In this document: positions 32,401 to 42,299 of the stretch, in pieces
Layout of the letters: each line of letters begins with the position of its first letter
Numbering within the stretch: position 1 is the first letter of the stretch
NCBI RefSeq assembly: GCF_029338195.1
Contig: NZ_CP119781.1
Coordinates: 62,001 to 126,000 of the forward strand
Length of the DNA: 64,000 nucleotides
Origin: Haloarcula litorea
Lineage (GTDB): Archaea > Halobacteriota > Halobacteria > Halobacteriales > Haloarculaceae
Direction of reading: 5' to 3'
Position numbers and translations under genes: made by a program
Notes under the pieces: model-generated
Told to the model about the DNA's origin: nothing
The model's database searches: none
What the model saw: the letters and a program-made list of their open reading frames with translations, nothing else

Positions 32401-32934
32401 TCAGGCAAATACGTTGTACCCGACGTGTGCGAGGGAGAGGACCAGATATCCGAGTATCAGTAGTGCCCCCGTTCGTCGAGAGAGCGACGGGAATCCAATT
32501 GCCGCGGTTCCGTGAATCCGTTCTCCGAGCGCGTAGACGAATCGTCCGGCGAGGAGTGCGAACGGGAGGTGCACAAACACCAACGGCAGGAACAGCGAAT
32601 CGAATCTGACAGTCGTCTCCAATTGTGTCAAGTACTCGAGTTTGAGCAGTATCTCCAGTCCGGCGACAGTGAGTCCTGACGCGATAGTGGCGAACAATCC
32701 TTCAGTCTTCGAGAGGAGTCGTCCTCGCCAGTAACTCCAGGCGTAGAACGTGAGAATCAACGGGAGGAATCGAATGAACGCCTCCTCCACGAACCCAACC
32801 AGTAGTGTCCACGTCGTACTCGTCGTTGCCGGAAGAAGAGCGAGTTCGGCCAGAAAGGCGAGCCAGACGCCTAGCCCCGTCACGACGGCACTTAACACGG
32901 AGATGCCAACGAGTGATGGATAGTGACGCGTCAT
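32401..32934 (-). CDS. Multi-pass membrane protein, possible PrsW/CAAX-type protease
   Basis: A 177-residue protein with about five membrane helices. The segment FVEEAFIRFLPLI has an E-E-x3-R pattern like that of PrsW or CPBP glutamic intramembrane proteases, and later membrane segments carry FVHLPFALLAGR and LVLSLAHVGYN with His residues where these families have catalytic ones. Sequence evidence is partial, so the protease call is tentative. Confidence 0.5.
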   Translation of the reverse strand: MTRHYPSLVGISVLSAVVTGLGVWLAFLAELALLPATTSTTWTLLVGFVEEAFIRFLPLILTFYAWSYWRGRLLSKTEGLFATIASGLTVAGLEILLKLEYLTQLETTVRFDSLFLPLVFVHLPFALLAGRFVYALGERIHGTAAIGFPSLSRRTGALLILGYLVLSLAHVGYNVFA

Positions 32935-33081
32935 AGCTCACTCGGGGACATACCTGATACTTAGAGGCAATCGGGATAGACGTACCCGTTTCGACGCGGG
33001 GCCACACCCGGAGAGCATTTATTGCTGTGTGCCTGGTAGTCAGTAGCACGAAGCTGGATCGTCCCAGTTCGACACAGTACC

Positions 33082-33816
33082 ATGGCTTCCAACGACCGCA
33101 CCGCGACTGGTCTCCCGTCCGATAGGGAGAGCGATGTCGTCGGTCGTATCGAGGACGAACTCCTGTCACGGCGAGGATTCCTGACTGGACTCGGTATCGG
33201 AAGTGTCGGAGGCGCTGGTGCTATTCTTGGCCTCACACGTTCCCGCAGAGGGGTTCAATCGCTGGCGACACTCGCAGGTGGTGCGACGCTTCCTGCGGAG
33301 GTACAGTATTATCTCCCGGCAGTCGATCCGTCTCACGGCGGTCTCATTATTCCTGTCACGTTTTCGTTTTCGACTGGGGATGGAGAGTTGTTCGTCGACC
33401 TCGAGAATCTCGAGGTTCGTCACGACCTCCAGCTCGCGCTCCGTGAGGCAGCCGAAACGGCGACCAGAGTCACAGAGGGGAGCCTCGCAGACACAGCTGT
33501 CCATGTGACGTTCGAGACGCCGTCCAGCGACGTCCTCACACTCCGGGGGAAAAGCTGGGAGGCGGGGCTCACCGTCGCGTTGATTGCGGGTCTCCGTCGG
33601 CAGTCCCTCTCTCGGAAGACACTCATCACGGGCGTCGTCGACGGCGAAGGGACACTGCTGCCAGTCGGGGGAATCGAAGGGAAAGCCCGGGCAGCACGAG
33701 CGTTCGGAGCGACGGAACTGATCGTCCCCGATGGCGGTTCTTCTGACGTGTCGGTTCGGGGGATTCGTGTCGTCACGGCCGCGTCGATCGAGGATGCACT
33801 CGAGCGTATTCTGTGA
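33082..33816 (+). CDS. Exported Lon-like (S16) serine peptidase domain without AAA module
   Basis: A 244-residue protein. A Tat-type signal (SRRGFLTGLGIGSVGGAG) is followed directly by an S16-like domain. The likely dyad is Ser158 in LRGKSWEAGLTVAL and Lys201 in PVGGIEGKARAARAFGA, 43 residues apart, the same spacing as the Lon Ser-Lys dyad (Ser679/Lys722 in E. coli Lon). The VDGEGTLLPVGG strand matches the Lon block. The usual P-S-A-G around Ser is replaced by KSWEAG. There is no ATPase domain, so it would act outside the cell independently of ATP, or be regulatory (inference). Confidence 0.7.
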   Translation: MASNDRTATGLPSDRESDVVGRIEDELLSRRGFLTGLGIGSVGGAGAILGLTRSRRGVQSLATLAGGATLPAEVQYYLPAVDPSHGGLIIPVTFSFSTGDGELFVDLENLEVRHDLQLALREAAETATRVTEGSLADTAVHVTFETPSSDVLTLRGKSWEAGLTVALIAGLRRQSLSRKTLITGVVDGEGTLLPVGGIEGKARAARAFGATELIVPDGGSSDVSVRGIRVVTAASIEDALERIL

Positions 33817-33830
33817 CCGTCGTTATTAGT

Positions 33831-33980
33831 TCAGGGTAACGCAGGCAACGATTCGAGGTACTGTGCGACAGCTTTCGATGAGGCGTCTAACTCGCTGGCG
33901 ATGTCACGAGCACGGAGATACGTCGGCTCGGAGCTGGCCGTCTCGACGAGATACGCGCACACCGTTTGGCGGGAAAACTG
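33831..33980 (-). pseudogene. Winged-helix-like remnant (DUF7123-like) downstream of copA
   Basis: On the minus strand an open frame reads VQFSRQTVCAYLVETASSE, then TYLRARDIASELDASSKAVA and stops at 33831. It looks like a small haloarchaeal winged-helix protein. There is no ATG or GTG in this frame before it runs into the 3' end of copA. It is either a decayed gene or one with an unusual start. Confidence 0.4.
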
Positions 33981-34003
33981 GACATCGGTCGGGGAAGTGG
34001 CGG

Positions 34004-36613
34004 TCAGCGGAGGCGACCGAGGAGCTTGTAGTCGTGGTCGGGGGTGTATCGGCGGAACAGCAGGCTGTTCGACAGCACTGACACGCTGGAGAACGCCATC
34101 GCGCCGGCCGCCAGCACCGGCTGGAGCAGTCCCAGCGAGGCGAGCGGAATCATCGCGGTGTTGTAGCCCAGCGCCCAGACGAGGTTCTGCTTGATCTTCG
34201 CCAGCGTCGCGTCCGAGATGCGGATGGCCTTCACCACGTCGACCGGGTCGTCGCGCATCAGGGTGACGTCCGCGGCCTCGATGGCGACGTCGGTCCCGGA
34301 GCCGATGGCCGTCCCGACGTACGCGACGGCGAGCGCGGGGGCGTCGTTGACCCCGTCGCCCACCATCATCGCCTTCCGGCCCTCGTCCTGAATGGCCTCG
34401 ACGGCGTCGGACTTGTCCTCGGGGAGGACCTCCGCGCGGACGTTCTCCGGGTCGATGCCCACCTGCTCGGCCACCGCACGAGCGGTGCGCTCGTTGTCGC
34501 CCGTGATCATCATCACGTCGACGCCGCGCTCCTGCAGTTGGCTCACGGCGTCCTTCGCGCTCTCCTTGACCGTGTCGGCGTCCGCGACCACCCCCACGAG
34601 TTCACCCTCGTAGGCGACGAGCATCGCCGTCTTCCCCTCCTCTTCGAGGCGTTCCATGGTATCCTGGGCGGGGGTGGGATCGATCCCGTTGTCCCGGAGC
34701 AGCTTCCGGTTGCCGACCAGGACTTCGCTGGTGCCAACCATCGCTTTGATGCCGTGACCGGGAACGTTCTCGAACTCGTCGGGGTCGGCCACGTCGATAC
34801 CGCGGTTCTCCGCACCGTCGACGATGGCGCGGGCGAGCGGGTGCTCGCTCCCGCTCTCGGCGGTGGCTGCGAGGCGCAGCACGTCCTCCTCGCTAAGCCG
34901 GTCACGCGCCGTTAGCTGACCTCCGTCAGCGGCCGGCTCTCCACCGTCCGCGACGGGCTGGCCGTCACCGTCAAAGACGACGACGTCGGTCAGTTCCATT
35001 TCGCCCTTGGTGAGCGTCCCTGTTTTGTCGAAGACGACCGTGTCCACGTCCTTCGCGCGTTCGAGGATGTCACCGCCCTTGAACAGGACGCCGTGCTGCG
35101 CGCCGAGCGTCGTCCCGACCATCGTCGCGGCGGGCGTCGCCAGCCCCAGCGCACAGGGACAGGCGATGAGGACTGCGGAGGCGAATACGATGACGGCGAA
35201 CTCGAAGACCGAGACGCCGCCGCCAGCGACTGCGGGGCCACCAGCGACGAGACCCCACAGCGGGAGCCAGTCGACGAACCCGGCGAGCGCTTCGGGAAAC
35301 AGGAACCAGACGACGCCCCACAGCACGGCGTTCGCGATGACTGCGGGCACGAAGTACGCGCTGATGCGGTCGGCGAGGTTCTGGATGTCGGGCTGGCGGG
35401 ACTGGGCCTCCTTGACCGTCTGGACGATCTGCTGTAGCGCCGTGTCCTTCCCGACCTTCGTCGCTTCAACCACGAGGACGCCGTTCTCGTTGATGGTCGA
35501 ACCGACGACCTCGTCGCCCTCGCTCTTCTCGACGGGAACGGATTCGCCGGTCACCATCGATTCGTCGACCGCGCTCTGACCGTCGACGACGACGCCGTCG
35601 GTCGGAATCTGCTCGCCGGGCCGGACCTTCATCCGGTCGCCCACCTCGACGTCTTCGAGCGGGATCTCCTCCTCGTTGCCCGCCTCGTCGATGATGGTGG
35701 CCGTCTCGGCCTCCATCTCCAGGAGCTTGCGCAGCGCCTCGCCGGCCTGTCCCTTCGAACGGGCTTCGAGGTAGTTCCCGAGCGTGATGAACACGAGGAT
35801 GAGCGCCGCCGTGTCGAAGTACAGCCCGCCGGCAATTGCGCCGAGCAGCACCGCGACAGAGTAGACGTACGCGGTGGTCGAGCCCAACGCGATGAGCACG
35901 TCCATGTTGGCGCGGCCGTTCTTGACGAGTGCCTTGTAGGAGTTCTTGTAGAACGGCCAGCCGAGCACCAGCTGAACCGGCGTCGCCAGCAGGAACTCCA
36001 CCCAGCCGAACTCGATACCGAGAATCGTCTCCGGAAGGACGCCCCCGCCGAGCAGGAACTTCTCGACGAGGAAGAACAGCAACGGTGCCGACAGCGCCGC
36101 GCCGAACAGCGTCAGCCGCAGCTGTCGCCGGATCTCTTCCTGTCGAGCGGCTTCCCTGGCGTCACCACCCGAGCTGTCTTCGCCCTCACTATCCTCTCGC
36201 ACGGGCGAGTAGCCGGCGCCCTCGATGGCGTCGTAGAACTCCGCGAGCTCCGCCTCAGCCGGGTTGAACGTGACCTGTGCCTCGTCAGTGGCGAAGTTCA
36301 CGTCGGCGGTGACGACGCCGGGCGTCCGTTCGAGGGCGTCCTGCACCGTCTCCGAGCAGTTCGCACACGACATGTCGGTGATAGCGATCGTCACCGAGTC
36401 GGTCACGGGTGAATATCCCGCGTTCTCGATGGCGTCGTAGATTTCTCCCAGCGAAACCTCGTCGGGATCGTACTCGACCGAGCCCTCGTCGGTCGCGAAG
36501 TTGATGTTCGCCTCCGAGACGCCGTCGAGCGACCCGAGCGCGTCGGCGATGGTTTGCGAACAGTTCGCGCAACTCATCCCCTGGATATCGATGTGGCTTG
36601 TCCGCTGACTCAT
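34004..36613 (-). CDS. copA: Copper-exporting P1B-1-type ATPase CopA
   Basis: An 869-residue pump. Two N-terminal heavy-metal-associated domains have [10 protein letters not shown] (C15/C18) and [10 protein letters not shown]. The membrane metal site is [12 protein letters not shown], the phosphorylation site [12 protein letters not shown], the hinge [10 protein letters not shown]. Eight membrane helices fit the type. CPC and the C-terminal N/Y/M-S-S motifs mark Cu(+) transport out of the cytoplasm. It lies 106 bases after the Lrp/TRASH regulator on the same strand and close to a CopZ-like chaperone gene, a typical haloarchaeal copper operon. Confidence 0.92.
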   Translation of the reverse strand: MSQRTSHIDIQGMSCANCSQTIADALGSLDGVSEANINFATDEGSVEYDPDEVSLGEIYDAIENAGYSPVTDSVTIAITDMSCANCSETVQDALERTPGVVTADVNFATDEAQVTFNPAEAELAEFYDAIEGAGYSPVREDSEGEDSSGGDAREAARQEEIRRQLRLTLFGAALSAPLLFFLVEKFLLGGGVLPETILGIEFGWVEFLLATPVQLVLGWPFYKNSYKALVKNGRANMDVLIALGSTTAYVYSVAVLLGAIAGGLYFDTAALILVFITLGNYLEARSKGQAGEALRKLLEMEAETATIIDEAGNEEEIPLEDVEVGDRMKVRPGEQIPTDGVVVDGQSAVDESMVTGESVPVEKSEGDEVVGSTINENGVLVVEATKVGKDTALQQIVQTVKEAQSRQPDIQNLADRISAYFVPAVIANAVLWGVVWFLFPEALAGFVDWLPLWGLVAGGPAVAGGGVSVFEFAVIVFASAVLIACPCALGLATPAATMVGTTLGAQHGVLFKGGDILERAKDVDTVVFDKTGTLTKGEMELTDVVVFDGDGQPVADGGEPAADGGQLTARDRLSEEDVLRLAATAESGSEHPLARAIVDGAENRGIDVADPDEFENVPGHGIKAMVGTSEVLVGNRKLLRDNGIDPTPAQDTMERLEEEGKTAMLVAYEGELVGVVADADTVKESAKDAVSQLQERGVDVMMITGDNERTARAVAEQVGIDPENVRAEVLPEDKSDAVEAIQDEGRKAMMVGDGVNDAPALAVAYVGTAIGSGTDVAIEAADVTLMRDDPVDVVKAIRISDATLAKIKQNLVWALGYNTAMIPLASLGLLQPVLAAGAMAFSSVSVLSNSLLFRRYTPDHDYKLLGRLR

Positions 36614-36719
36614 TGACTAGTACTACGGACCCCTTATTCAATCGATTTGCCCTTTCAGGTGTTCAGCGCGTCCGGTGTGATACCTTCGAATGCAAAGCGA
36701 TCTGGGAGGCAACCTTTGC

Positions 36720-37319
36720 TCAATCCGCGCCCTGTTGCAGTTGATCGTATTTCTCCTCGAATCGAGCCTCGCACGACGGACAACAGAACTGGTATAGCTC
36801 CCCACCGATTCGGGTCGCCGTTCCCTCGCTGTCGACCGTATTTCCACACTGGGCACAGGTGAGTGCGAACTCCGTCCCGCCCAGGTCGGGCGACCAGTCG
36901 GCGGCTGCCAGAAGCGTTACCCCGAAGTCGTCGACCGTTCCCTCCTCGAGGGTGTCGGAGAGCCAGCTCGCGATGTCGTTGTCTGGAACTCTGGCGAAGA
37001 CGACGAGGTCTGCTTCGGCCGTCGTAAACACGTGCTCGACCGCACCCTCCTCCAGAAGGGACTCTTTGCCTGACGGTACCTCTGGACCAGTCGAGGCAAC
37101 CTTGAGCGTAATCAGCACTGGAATCCCGGACCGGAGTTGCGAACGGTCGACGGCGAGTGTGAATCGATTGATGACGCCCATGTCCTGTAATCTCGCGACC
37201 CGATCTGACACGGCCGGTGCCGAGAGGCCGACGACATCTGCGATGTCGCTGTACGGTCGTCGAGCGTTCGCCATCAGTAGCTGCAGGATTTCGAGATCAG
37301 TTTCGTCGAGGTCGCGCAT
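36720..37319 (-). CDS. Lrp/AsnC-type regulator with C-terminal TRASH metal-sensing domain
   Basis: A 199-residue protein. The winged helix is at about 5-60 (ETDLEILQLLMANARRPYSD, then LSAPAVSDRVARLQDMGV). An Lrp-like ligand domain spans about 65-145. The TRASH domain is at about 155-195, with CAQCGNTVD and FCCPSCEARFEEKY. Such regulators control copper ATPases in haloarchaea. Start is the ATG at 37319. It is divergent from the CopZ-like gene and upstream of copA, so it probably controls both. Confidence 0.85.
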   Translation of the reverse strand: MRDLDETDLEILQLLMANARRPYSDIADVVGLSAPAVSDRVARLQDMGVINRFTLAVDRSQLRSGIPVLITLKVASTGPEVPSGKESLLEEGAVEHVFTTAEADLVVFARVPDNDIASWLSDTLEEGTVDDFGVTLLAAADWSPDLGGTEFALTCAQCGNTVDSEGTATRIGGELYQFCCPSCEARFEEKYDQLQQGAD

Positions 37320-37450
37320 GGTGGAACAACACGGGCAGTGGACTAAAGCATCACGGGGAGAAATGCCTTCAATCCCAAAGTTTGACGAACCAATACCCGG
37401 CCATTCAAAGGGATAATTCGCATAAGAGAGGGGTGCGTACATACTACTGT

Positions 37451-37648
37451 ATGACGACAACCATCACTGTTGAGGGAATGACCTGCGGCCACTGTGAACA
37501 GACGGTCGAAGAGGCGCTTCGGGATGTCTCCGGCGTGACTGGCGCCACCGCCGATCGGGACGCCGAGCAGGCGAGCGTCGAGGGCGACGCAGACACCACG
37601 GCGCTCGTGCAGGCCGTCGAGGACGCCGGATACACCGCCCACGCCTGA
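37451..37648 (+). CDS. CopZ-like heavy-metal-associated chaperone
   Basis: A 65-residue single HMA domain with the metal site GMTCGHCEQT and the closing VEDAGYTAHA. It should carry Cu(+) to a P-type ATPase. It lies 131 bases from the divergent regulator and 79 bases before the CopB-type ATPase gene. A CATAAGA element about 30 bases upstream of the ATG may be its TATA box. Confidence 0.88.
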   Translation: MTTTITVEGMTCGHCEQTVEEALRDVSGVTGATADRDAEQASVEGDADTTALVQAVEDAGYTAHA

Positions 37649-37727
37649 GACGTTCACGGACGAGCACCCCGCCGTTCTCTTCCAAGTCTGTTCCCCCACT
37701 CGGTAGTCTCGTGGCCCGGACAGAATA

Positions 37728-40067
37728 ATGGGGGACGGTACCAACATTCAACCCATGAGTAACCATTCAACCCACGACCATTCCGAGGCATCTCCGCCGG
37801 AGGCTCAATCCGAGGAGACCGTCTACTGCTGCCGTATTTGCCAGTTAGAAGCAGACGGCGGACGGCGAGCGACCGCTGACTCATCCGAACATACAGGCCA
37901 CGGTCGGCCCAGCGAGAGCGCCCCAGAGTCTGAACAGACAGACGAACACGCTCACCACGAGCACGAGACCGCGTCCGGGCACAGTCACGCCAAACATGAA
38001 CACGGTCACATTGAGGAGGGCGAGCACGACCACGACACCCACGATCACGGTGGGCACGGCCACGAAGGCGGACACGAGGATCACAAGGCCCACACCGACC
38101 ATTCGGGGCACGAACAGATGTTTCGGCGGCGGTTCTGGGTGTCGCTCGTCCTCTCGATCCCGGTCATCTTCTTCAGCGAATTCATCCAGGGCGTCTTCGG
38201 CTACACGGCACCGACGTTCCCCGGGAGCGTCTGGATCACGCCCGTCCTCTCGGTGATCGTCTTCGCGTACGGTGGTCTGCCGTTCCTCTCGATGGCCCGG
38301 ACGGAACTCCAAAACCGCGAGCCGGGGATGATGATGCTCATCTCGCTGGCGATCACCGTCGCGTTCGTCTACTCGATCGCCAGCCTGTTCCTCGAGGGGA
38401 CGACGCCGTTCTTCTGGGAACTGGTCACGCTGATCGACATCATGCTGCTGGGCCACTGGATGGAGATGCGCTCGGTCCGGCAGGCCTCGGGCGCGCTCGA
38501 CGAACTGGCGAAACTGATGCCTGACACCGCCGAGCGCGTTACCGAGAGTGGGGATACTGAGGAAGTCCCGGTCACCGAACTCTCAGAGGACGACGTGGTG
38601 CTCGTCCGTCCCGGTGCTTCCGTTCCCGCAGACGGCGAAGTTGCCGAGGGCGAGTCCTCGGTCGACGAGTCGATGATTACGGGCGAGTCCCGGCCCGTGG
38701 ACAAAGAGCCTGGATCCGAAGTGGTCGCTGGCACGGTCAACCAGGACGGGAGCCTACGGGTTCGGGTGACGAAGACCGGCGACGAGACGACCCTCGCAGG
38801 CATCATGCGCTTGGTCGACGAGGCCCAGAAGTCGAAGTCCCGCACGCAGTTGCTCGCCGACCGCGCAGCTGGGTGGCTGTTCTACATCGCACTCGGGGTC
38901 GCCGCAATCACGGCCGTCGCGTGGGTCGTCGCGGTCGGATTCAACATCGGCGTCCTCGAACGCGTCGTCACGGTTCTCGTTATTGCCTGTCCCCACGCAC
39001 TCGGCCTCGCGGTCCCGCTCGTCGTCGCTATCAACACCTCCACCGCGGCCCAGAATGGGATGCTCATACGCGACCGCATCGCCATGGAAGAGGCCCGCAA
39101 CCTCGATACGGTGATGTTCGACAAGACCGGGACGCTCACGAAGGGCGAGCAGGGTGTCGTCGGCATCCAGACTGCAGGTGAGTGGGACGAAGAGCGAGCG
39201 CTCGAGATCGCCGCCGGCGTCGAGGGCGACTCCGAGCACATGATCGCTCGTGCCATCCGGACCGCCGCCGAGGAACGCGGTGTCCAGCGAGCGAGCGTCT
39301 CGAACTTCGAGAACCTCCGCGGGCTCGGTGTCCGGGCCGTCGCTGACGGTGACACAGTCCACCTCGGCGGGCCGAACCTGATCGAGAAACTCGGTATCGA
39401 GCGATCCGACGAGATCGTCTCCTTCGCCGAGGACGCTGGGTCGAACGCTCAGACCGTAATTTACCTCATCCGAGACGAGTCCGAGGTCGTGGCGGCGTTC
39501 GCCCTCGCGGACGTGATTCGTGAGGAGAGCCGACAGGCCATCGAGGCCCTCCACGGGATGGGCATCGAGGTGGCGATGCTGACGGGTGACTCCGAAGACG
39601 TCGCCCGCGCGGTCTCCGAAGAACTCGGTATCGACCAGTACTTCGCCGAAGTGCTGCCCGAGGAAAAAGACACCAAAGTGGAGCAGCTCCAGTCGGAGGG
39701 AAAACTCGTCGCGATGGTCGGCGACGGCGTCAACGACGCCCCCGCCCTGACGAGAGCCGATGTCGGTATCGCCATCGGATCGGGTACCGACGTCGCGATC
39801 GAGTCGGGCGACATCATCCTCGTCGACAACAACCCGCTCGATGTCGTTCGCCTCGTCCGTCTGTCGAAGGCGAGCTACCGGAAGATGCAGGAGAACCTCG
39901 TGTGGGCGACCGGCTACAACGTCGTCGCGCTCCCACTCGCCGCCGGGATACTTGCACCCATCGGCATCCTGCTGTCGCCAGCGATTGGTGCGGTGTTCAT
40001 GTCGTTGTCGACGATTATCGTCGCGATCAACGCCCGCCGACTCAGAGGGGTCGATCTCTCTGCATGA
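37728..40067 (+). CDS. CopB-type (CPH motif) heavy-metal P-type ATPase
   Basis: A 779-residue pump. The N-terminus has a Cys cluster ([11 protein letters not shown]) and a long His-rich stretch (about 60-135). The membrane motif is [15 protein letters not shown] rather than CPC, which defines the CopB-like P1B-3 group (Cu2+ or Cu+/Ag+). Other motifs are [12 protein letters not shown] and [11 protein letters not shown]. There is no HMA domain. An ATG at 37755 (MSNHSTH) is an equally plausible start. The stop overlaps the next ATG (ATGA), so it heads a six-gene coupled operon. Confidence 0.88.
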   Translation: MGDGTNIQPMSNHSTHDHSEASPPEAQSEETVYCCRICQLEADGGRRATADSSEHTGHGRPSESAPESEQTDEHAHHEHETASGHSHAKHEHGHIEEGEHDHDTHDHGGHGHEGGHEDHKAHTDHSGHEQMFRRRFWVSLVLSIPVIFFSEFIQGVFGYTAPTFPGSVWITPVLSVIVFAYGGLPFLSMARTELQNREPGMMMLISLAITVAFVYSIASLFLEGTTPFFWELVTLIDIMLLGHWMEMRSVRQASGALDELAKLMPDTAERVTESGDTEEVPVTELSEDDVVLVRPGASVPADGEVAEGESSVDESMITGESRPVDKEPGSEVVAGTVNQDGSLRVRVTKTGDETTLAGIMRLVDEAQKSKSRTQLLADRAAGWLFYIALGVAAITAVAWVVAVGFNIGVLERVVTVLVIACPHALGLAVPLVVAINTSTAAQNGMLIRDRIAMEEARNLDTVMFDKTGTLTKGEQGVVGIQTAGEWDEERALEIAAGVEGDSEHMIARAIRTAAEERGVQRASVSNFENLRGLGVRAVADGDTVHLGGPNLIEKLGIERSDEIVSFAEDAGSNAQTVIYLIRDESEVVAAFALADVIREESRQAIEALHGMGIEVAMLTGDSEDVARAVSEELGIDQYFAEVLPEEKDTKVEQLQSEGKLVAMVGDGVNDAPALTRADVGIAIGSGTDVAIESGDIILVDNNPLDVVRLVRLSKASYRKMQENLVWATGYNVVALPLAAGILAPIGILLSPAIGAVFMSLSTIIVAINARRLRGVDLSA

Positions 40068-41170
40068 CAACCCTGATCGTCGGAGGCTACGGGTCGGTCG
40101 GCCACACGATAGCAGAGGAACTAGCCACCTCATCCGAAGGACCGGATTCTGTGGTCGTCGCTGGCCGTGACGGAACGAAGGCGAAAGCCGTCGCGGCCGA
40201 GTACGGTGAACACGTCTCCGGTGTTGCATTCGACCTCCAAGAGATGGATGCGTACGGCCGTGTCCTCGAAGACGTCGATCAGGTCGTGATGTGTGTGGAC
40301 CAGTCAGGAACGGTGTTCGTCGAGGCCTGTCTGGAGCGAGGCATCGACTACATCGACGTCACGGCCTCCGACGAGTTCTTCCGCAAGGTCGAACAGCTCG
40401 ACGACAACGCCCATGATGGCGGCGCGACAGCGGTACTGAGCGTCGGGCTCGCGCCCGGCGTCACGAACCTGCTTGCGAAACGCATGGCTAACCAGCTGTC
40501 TACTGTTTCGGAGATCCGAATCGGGGTGCTCCTCAGTCTCGGGGAAGCGTTTGGGGCTGCGGCGAGTCGGTGGACGCTCGAGCGAATCGGTCGAGAGTTC
40601 ACGATACCTGCTGGGGCTGGTAGCCGTTCAGTCCGTGGCTTTGCCATACCGGAGGCTATTGAATTTCCACGGTACGGTCGCCGCCGGGCCTACAGCTTCG
40701 ACTTCGCGGACCAGCACGTCCTCCATCGAACGCTCGATGTGCCAGCGAAAACGTTCCTGTGTTTCGACTCGCGGGCGATCACGTCGGCGGCGTACGGCCT
40801 CTCGCGGCTCGGCTTGTACCGCCATGCCGTCGACGCGATCGGACTCGACCGATTGACGGAACTTGTCTCGACGCTCTCGGTCGGCGGGGATGGCTTCGCC
40901 GTGACGGTCGAGGTCGATGGCCAGCAAGATTCGACCGCGAAGACACTGATGACCGCAATCGATGGCCGAGAACAGAGTCGAGTGACCGGCATCGTCGCGG
41001 CAACCGTGGCGATGACCATTCACAATACGACGGTTCCCGACGGGGTTCACCACGTCCACGAGATTCTGGATGCCGAACCGATTCTCGACGTCCTGCGAGA
41101 ACGGGGATACCGTCTCACGAACAGCGAGCGAGTTCGCGGAACGAGCGAGACACTCACTCCAACACTTTGA
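40064..41170 (+). CDS. Saccharopine dehydrogenase-like NAD(P)-binding protein
   Basis: A 368-residue protein. The Rossmann start is [18 protein letters not shown], followed by a saccharopine-dehydrogenase-type core with [13 protein letters not shown] and [13 protein letters not shown]. Members of this family reduce or oxidise diverse carbonyl substrates; the substrate here is unknown. The start ATG overlaps the CopB stop and the next gene begins 10 bases later. Confidence 0.75.
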   Translation: MTTLIVGGYGSVGHTIAEELATSSEGPDSVVVAGRDGTKAKAVAAEYGEHVSGVAFDLQEMDAYGRVLEDVDQVVMCVDQSGTVFVEACLERGIDYIDVTASDEFFRKVEQLDDNAHDGGATAVLSVGLAPGVTNLLAKRMANQLSTVSEIRIGVLLSLGEAFGAAASRWTLERIGREFTIPAGAGSRSVRGFAIPEAIEFPRYGRRRAYSFDFADQHVLHRTLDVPAKTFLCFDSRAITSAAYGLSRLGLYRHAVDAIGLDRLTELVSTLSVGGDGFAVTVEVDGQQDSTAKTLMTAIDGREQSRVTGIVAATVAMTIHNTTVPDGVHHVHEILDAEPILDVLRERGYRLTNSERVRGTSETLTPTL

Positions 41171-41180
41171 GGCGAGACCG

Positions 41181-42299
41181 ATGATGACACAGCCAGTTTC
41201 CGTGGGTGGACGCACAATCGCGCCGGGGGAGAAGGAGGCATTCCGTTTCGCCTGTAGTGAGACGTATCACGGAGACACGCTCGAGATTCCGGTCACTGTG
41301 ATCAATGGGACGTCGGACGGCCCGTGTGTCTTCCTGACTGCGGCCGTCCACGGCGACGAACTCAACGGCGTCAAGATCATCCAGGAGGTCGCAGCTCGCT
41401 ACGAGCCCGAGGACCTCCACGGGGCGCTCGTCTGCCTTCACGTGTTGAACGTGCCAGGCTTTCTCGCTCAGCAGCGGTACATCCCCATCTACGACGAGGA
41501 CCTTAATCGGTCGTTCCCCGGGAACGCCCGGAGCACGATGGCCAAACGGCTCGCGAACACGATCTACGAAGAGTTCATCTCGAAGTGCGATCTCGGACTC
41601 GACTTCCACACGTCGACGCGCAATCGGACGACGATGTACCACGTCCGCGCCGACATGCGCGACCCGGACGTTGAACGGCTCGCTCGGGCGTTCGGCACGA
41701 GCGTCATCCTCGACGGCGAGGGCTCACGTGGGACGCTCCGGAGTGTGGCCTGTCGGGATGGTATTCCGACGGTCACGGTCGAGATGGGACGCGCCCACCG
41801 GTTCCAGACGGCGCACCTCGACCGGGCACTCCACTGCGTCGCGAGCGTTCTCGCCGAACACGAGGTGCTCCCTGACCACCCAGTCTCCTGGCCCGGGTGG
41901 ACCCGCGTGGTCGCCCGCGACGGTGAGAAGACGTGGCTTCGCGCCGAGACCGGCGGGCTCGTCGAGATGGAGTGGGGTCCGCACCCGCTCGTTGAGGAAG
42001 ACGAGCCGCTGTTCACGATTTCAGACCACTTCAAGAACGACATCGAGACGATTCGAGCACCGTCGACTGGCCTCGTCGTCGGCGTTCTCGAAAATGCAGT
42101 AGCGTACCCGGGCCACCCGCTGTGTCACTTCGTGAGCGTCGACGAGGAAACTGCCGACATCATCCGGGACGACATCGAGCGAGGCGTTTTCGACGTCTAC
42201 CGCGAGGGCGGATTCCTGTGGCCCGAACCGCGCTGGTACGCAGAACACGGCCAACAACCGAACGGTGAACACGGTGGTGATTCTCATGACACGACGTAA
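41181..42299 (+). CDS. Succinylglutamate desuccinylase/aspartoacylase (AstE/AspA)-like zinc hydrolase
   Basis: A 372-residue protein. The zinc motif AAVHGDELNG (H-x2-E), GLDFHTSTRNR (second His), and DEDLNRSFPG match M14-type desuccinylases. The C-terminal beta domain includes TGLVVGVLENAVAYPGHP. It should cleave an N-acyl amino acid or amide substrate, not identified here. It follows the saccharopine-dehydrogenase-like gene by 10 bases and overlaps the next gene by 14. Confidence 0.8.
   Translation: MMTQPVSVGGRTIAPGEKEAFRFACSETYHGDTLEIPVTVINGTSDGPCVFLTAAVHGDELNGVKIIQEVAARYEPEDLHGALVCLHVLNVPGFLAQQRYIPIYDEDLNRSFPGNARSTMAKRLANTIYEEFISKCDLGLDFHTSTRNRTTMYHVRADMRDPDVERLARAFGTSVILDGEGSRGTLRSVACRDGIPTVTVEMGRAHRFQTAHLDRALHCVASVLAEHEVLPDHPVSWPGWTRVVARDGEKTWLRAETGGLVEMEWGPHPLVEEDEPLFTISDHFKNDIETIRAPSTGLVVGVLENAVAYPGHPLCHFVSVDEETADIIRDDIERGVFDVYREGGFLWPEPRWYAEHGQQPNGEHGGDSHDTT

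Noticed and set aside
38754-40229. A 491-codon open frame on the minus strand.
   Set aside because: It is antisense to the CopB-type ATPase with no recognisable domain.
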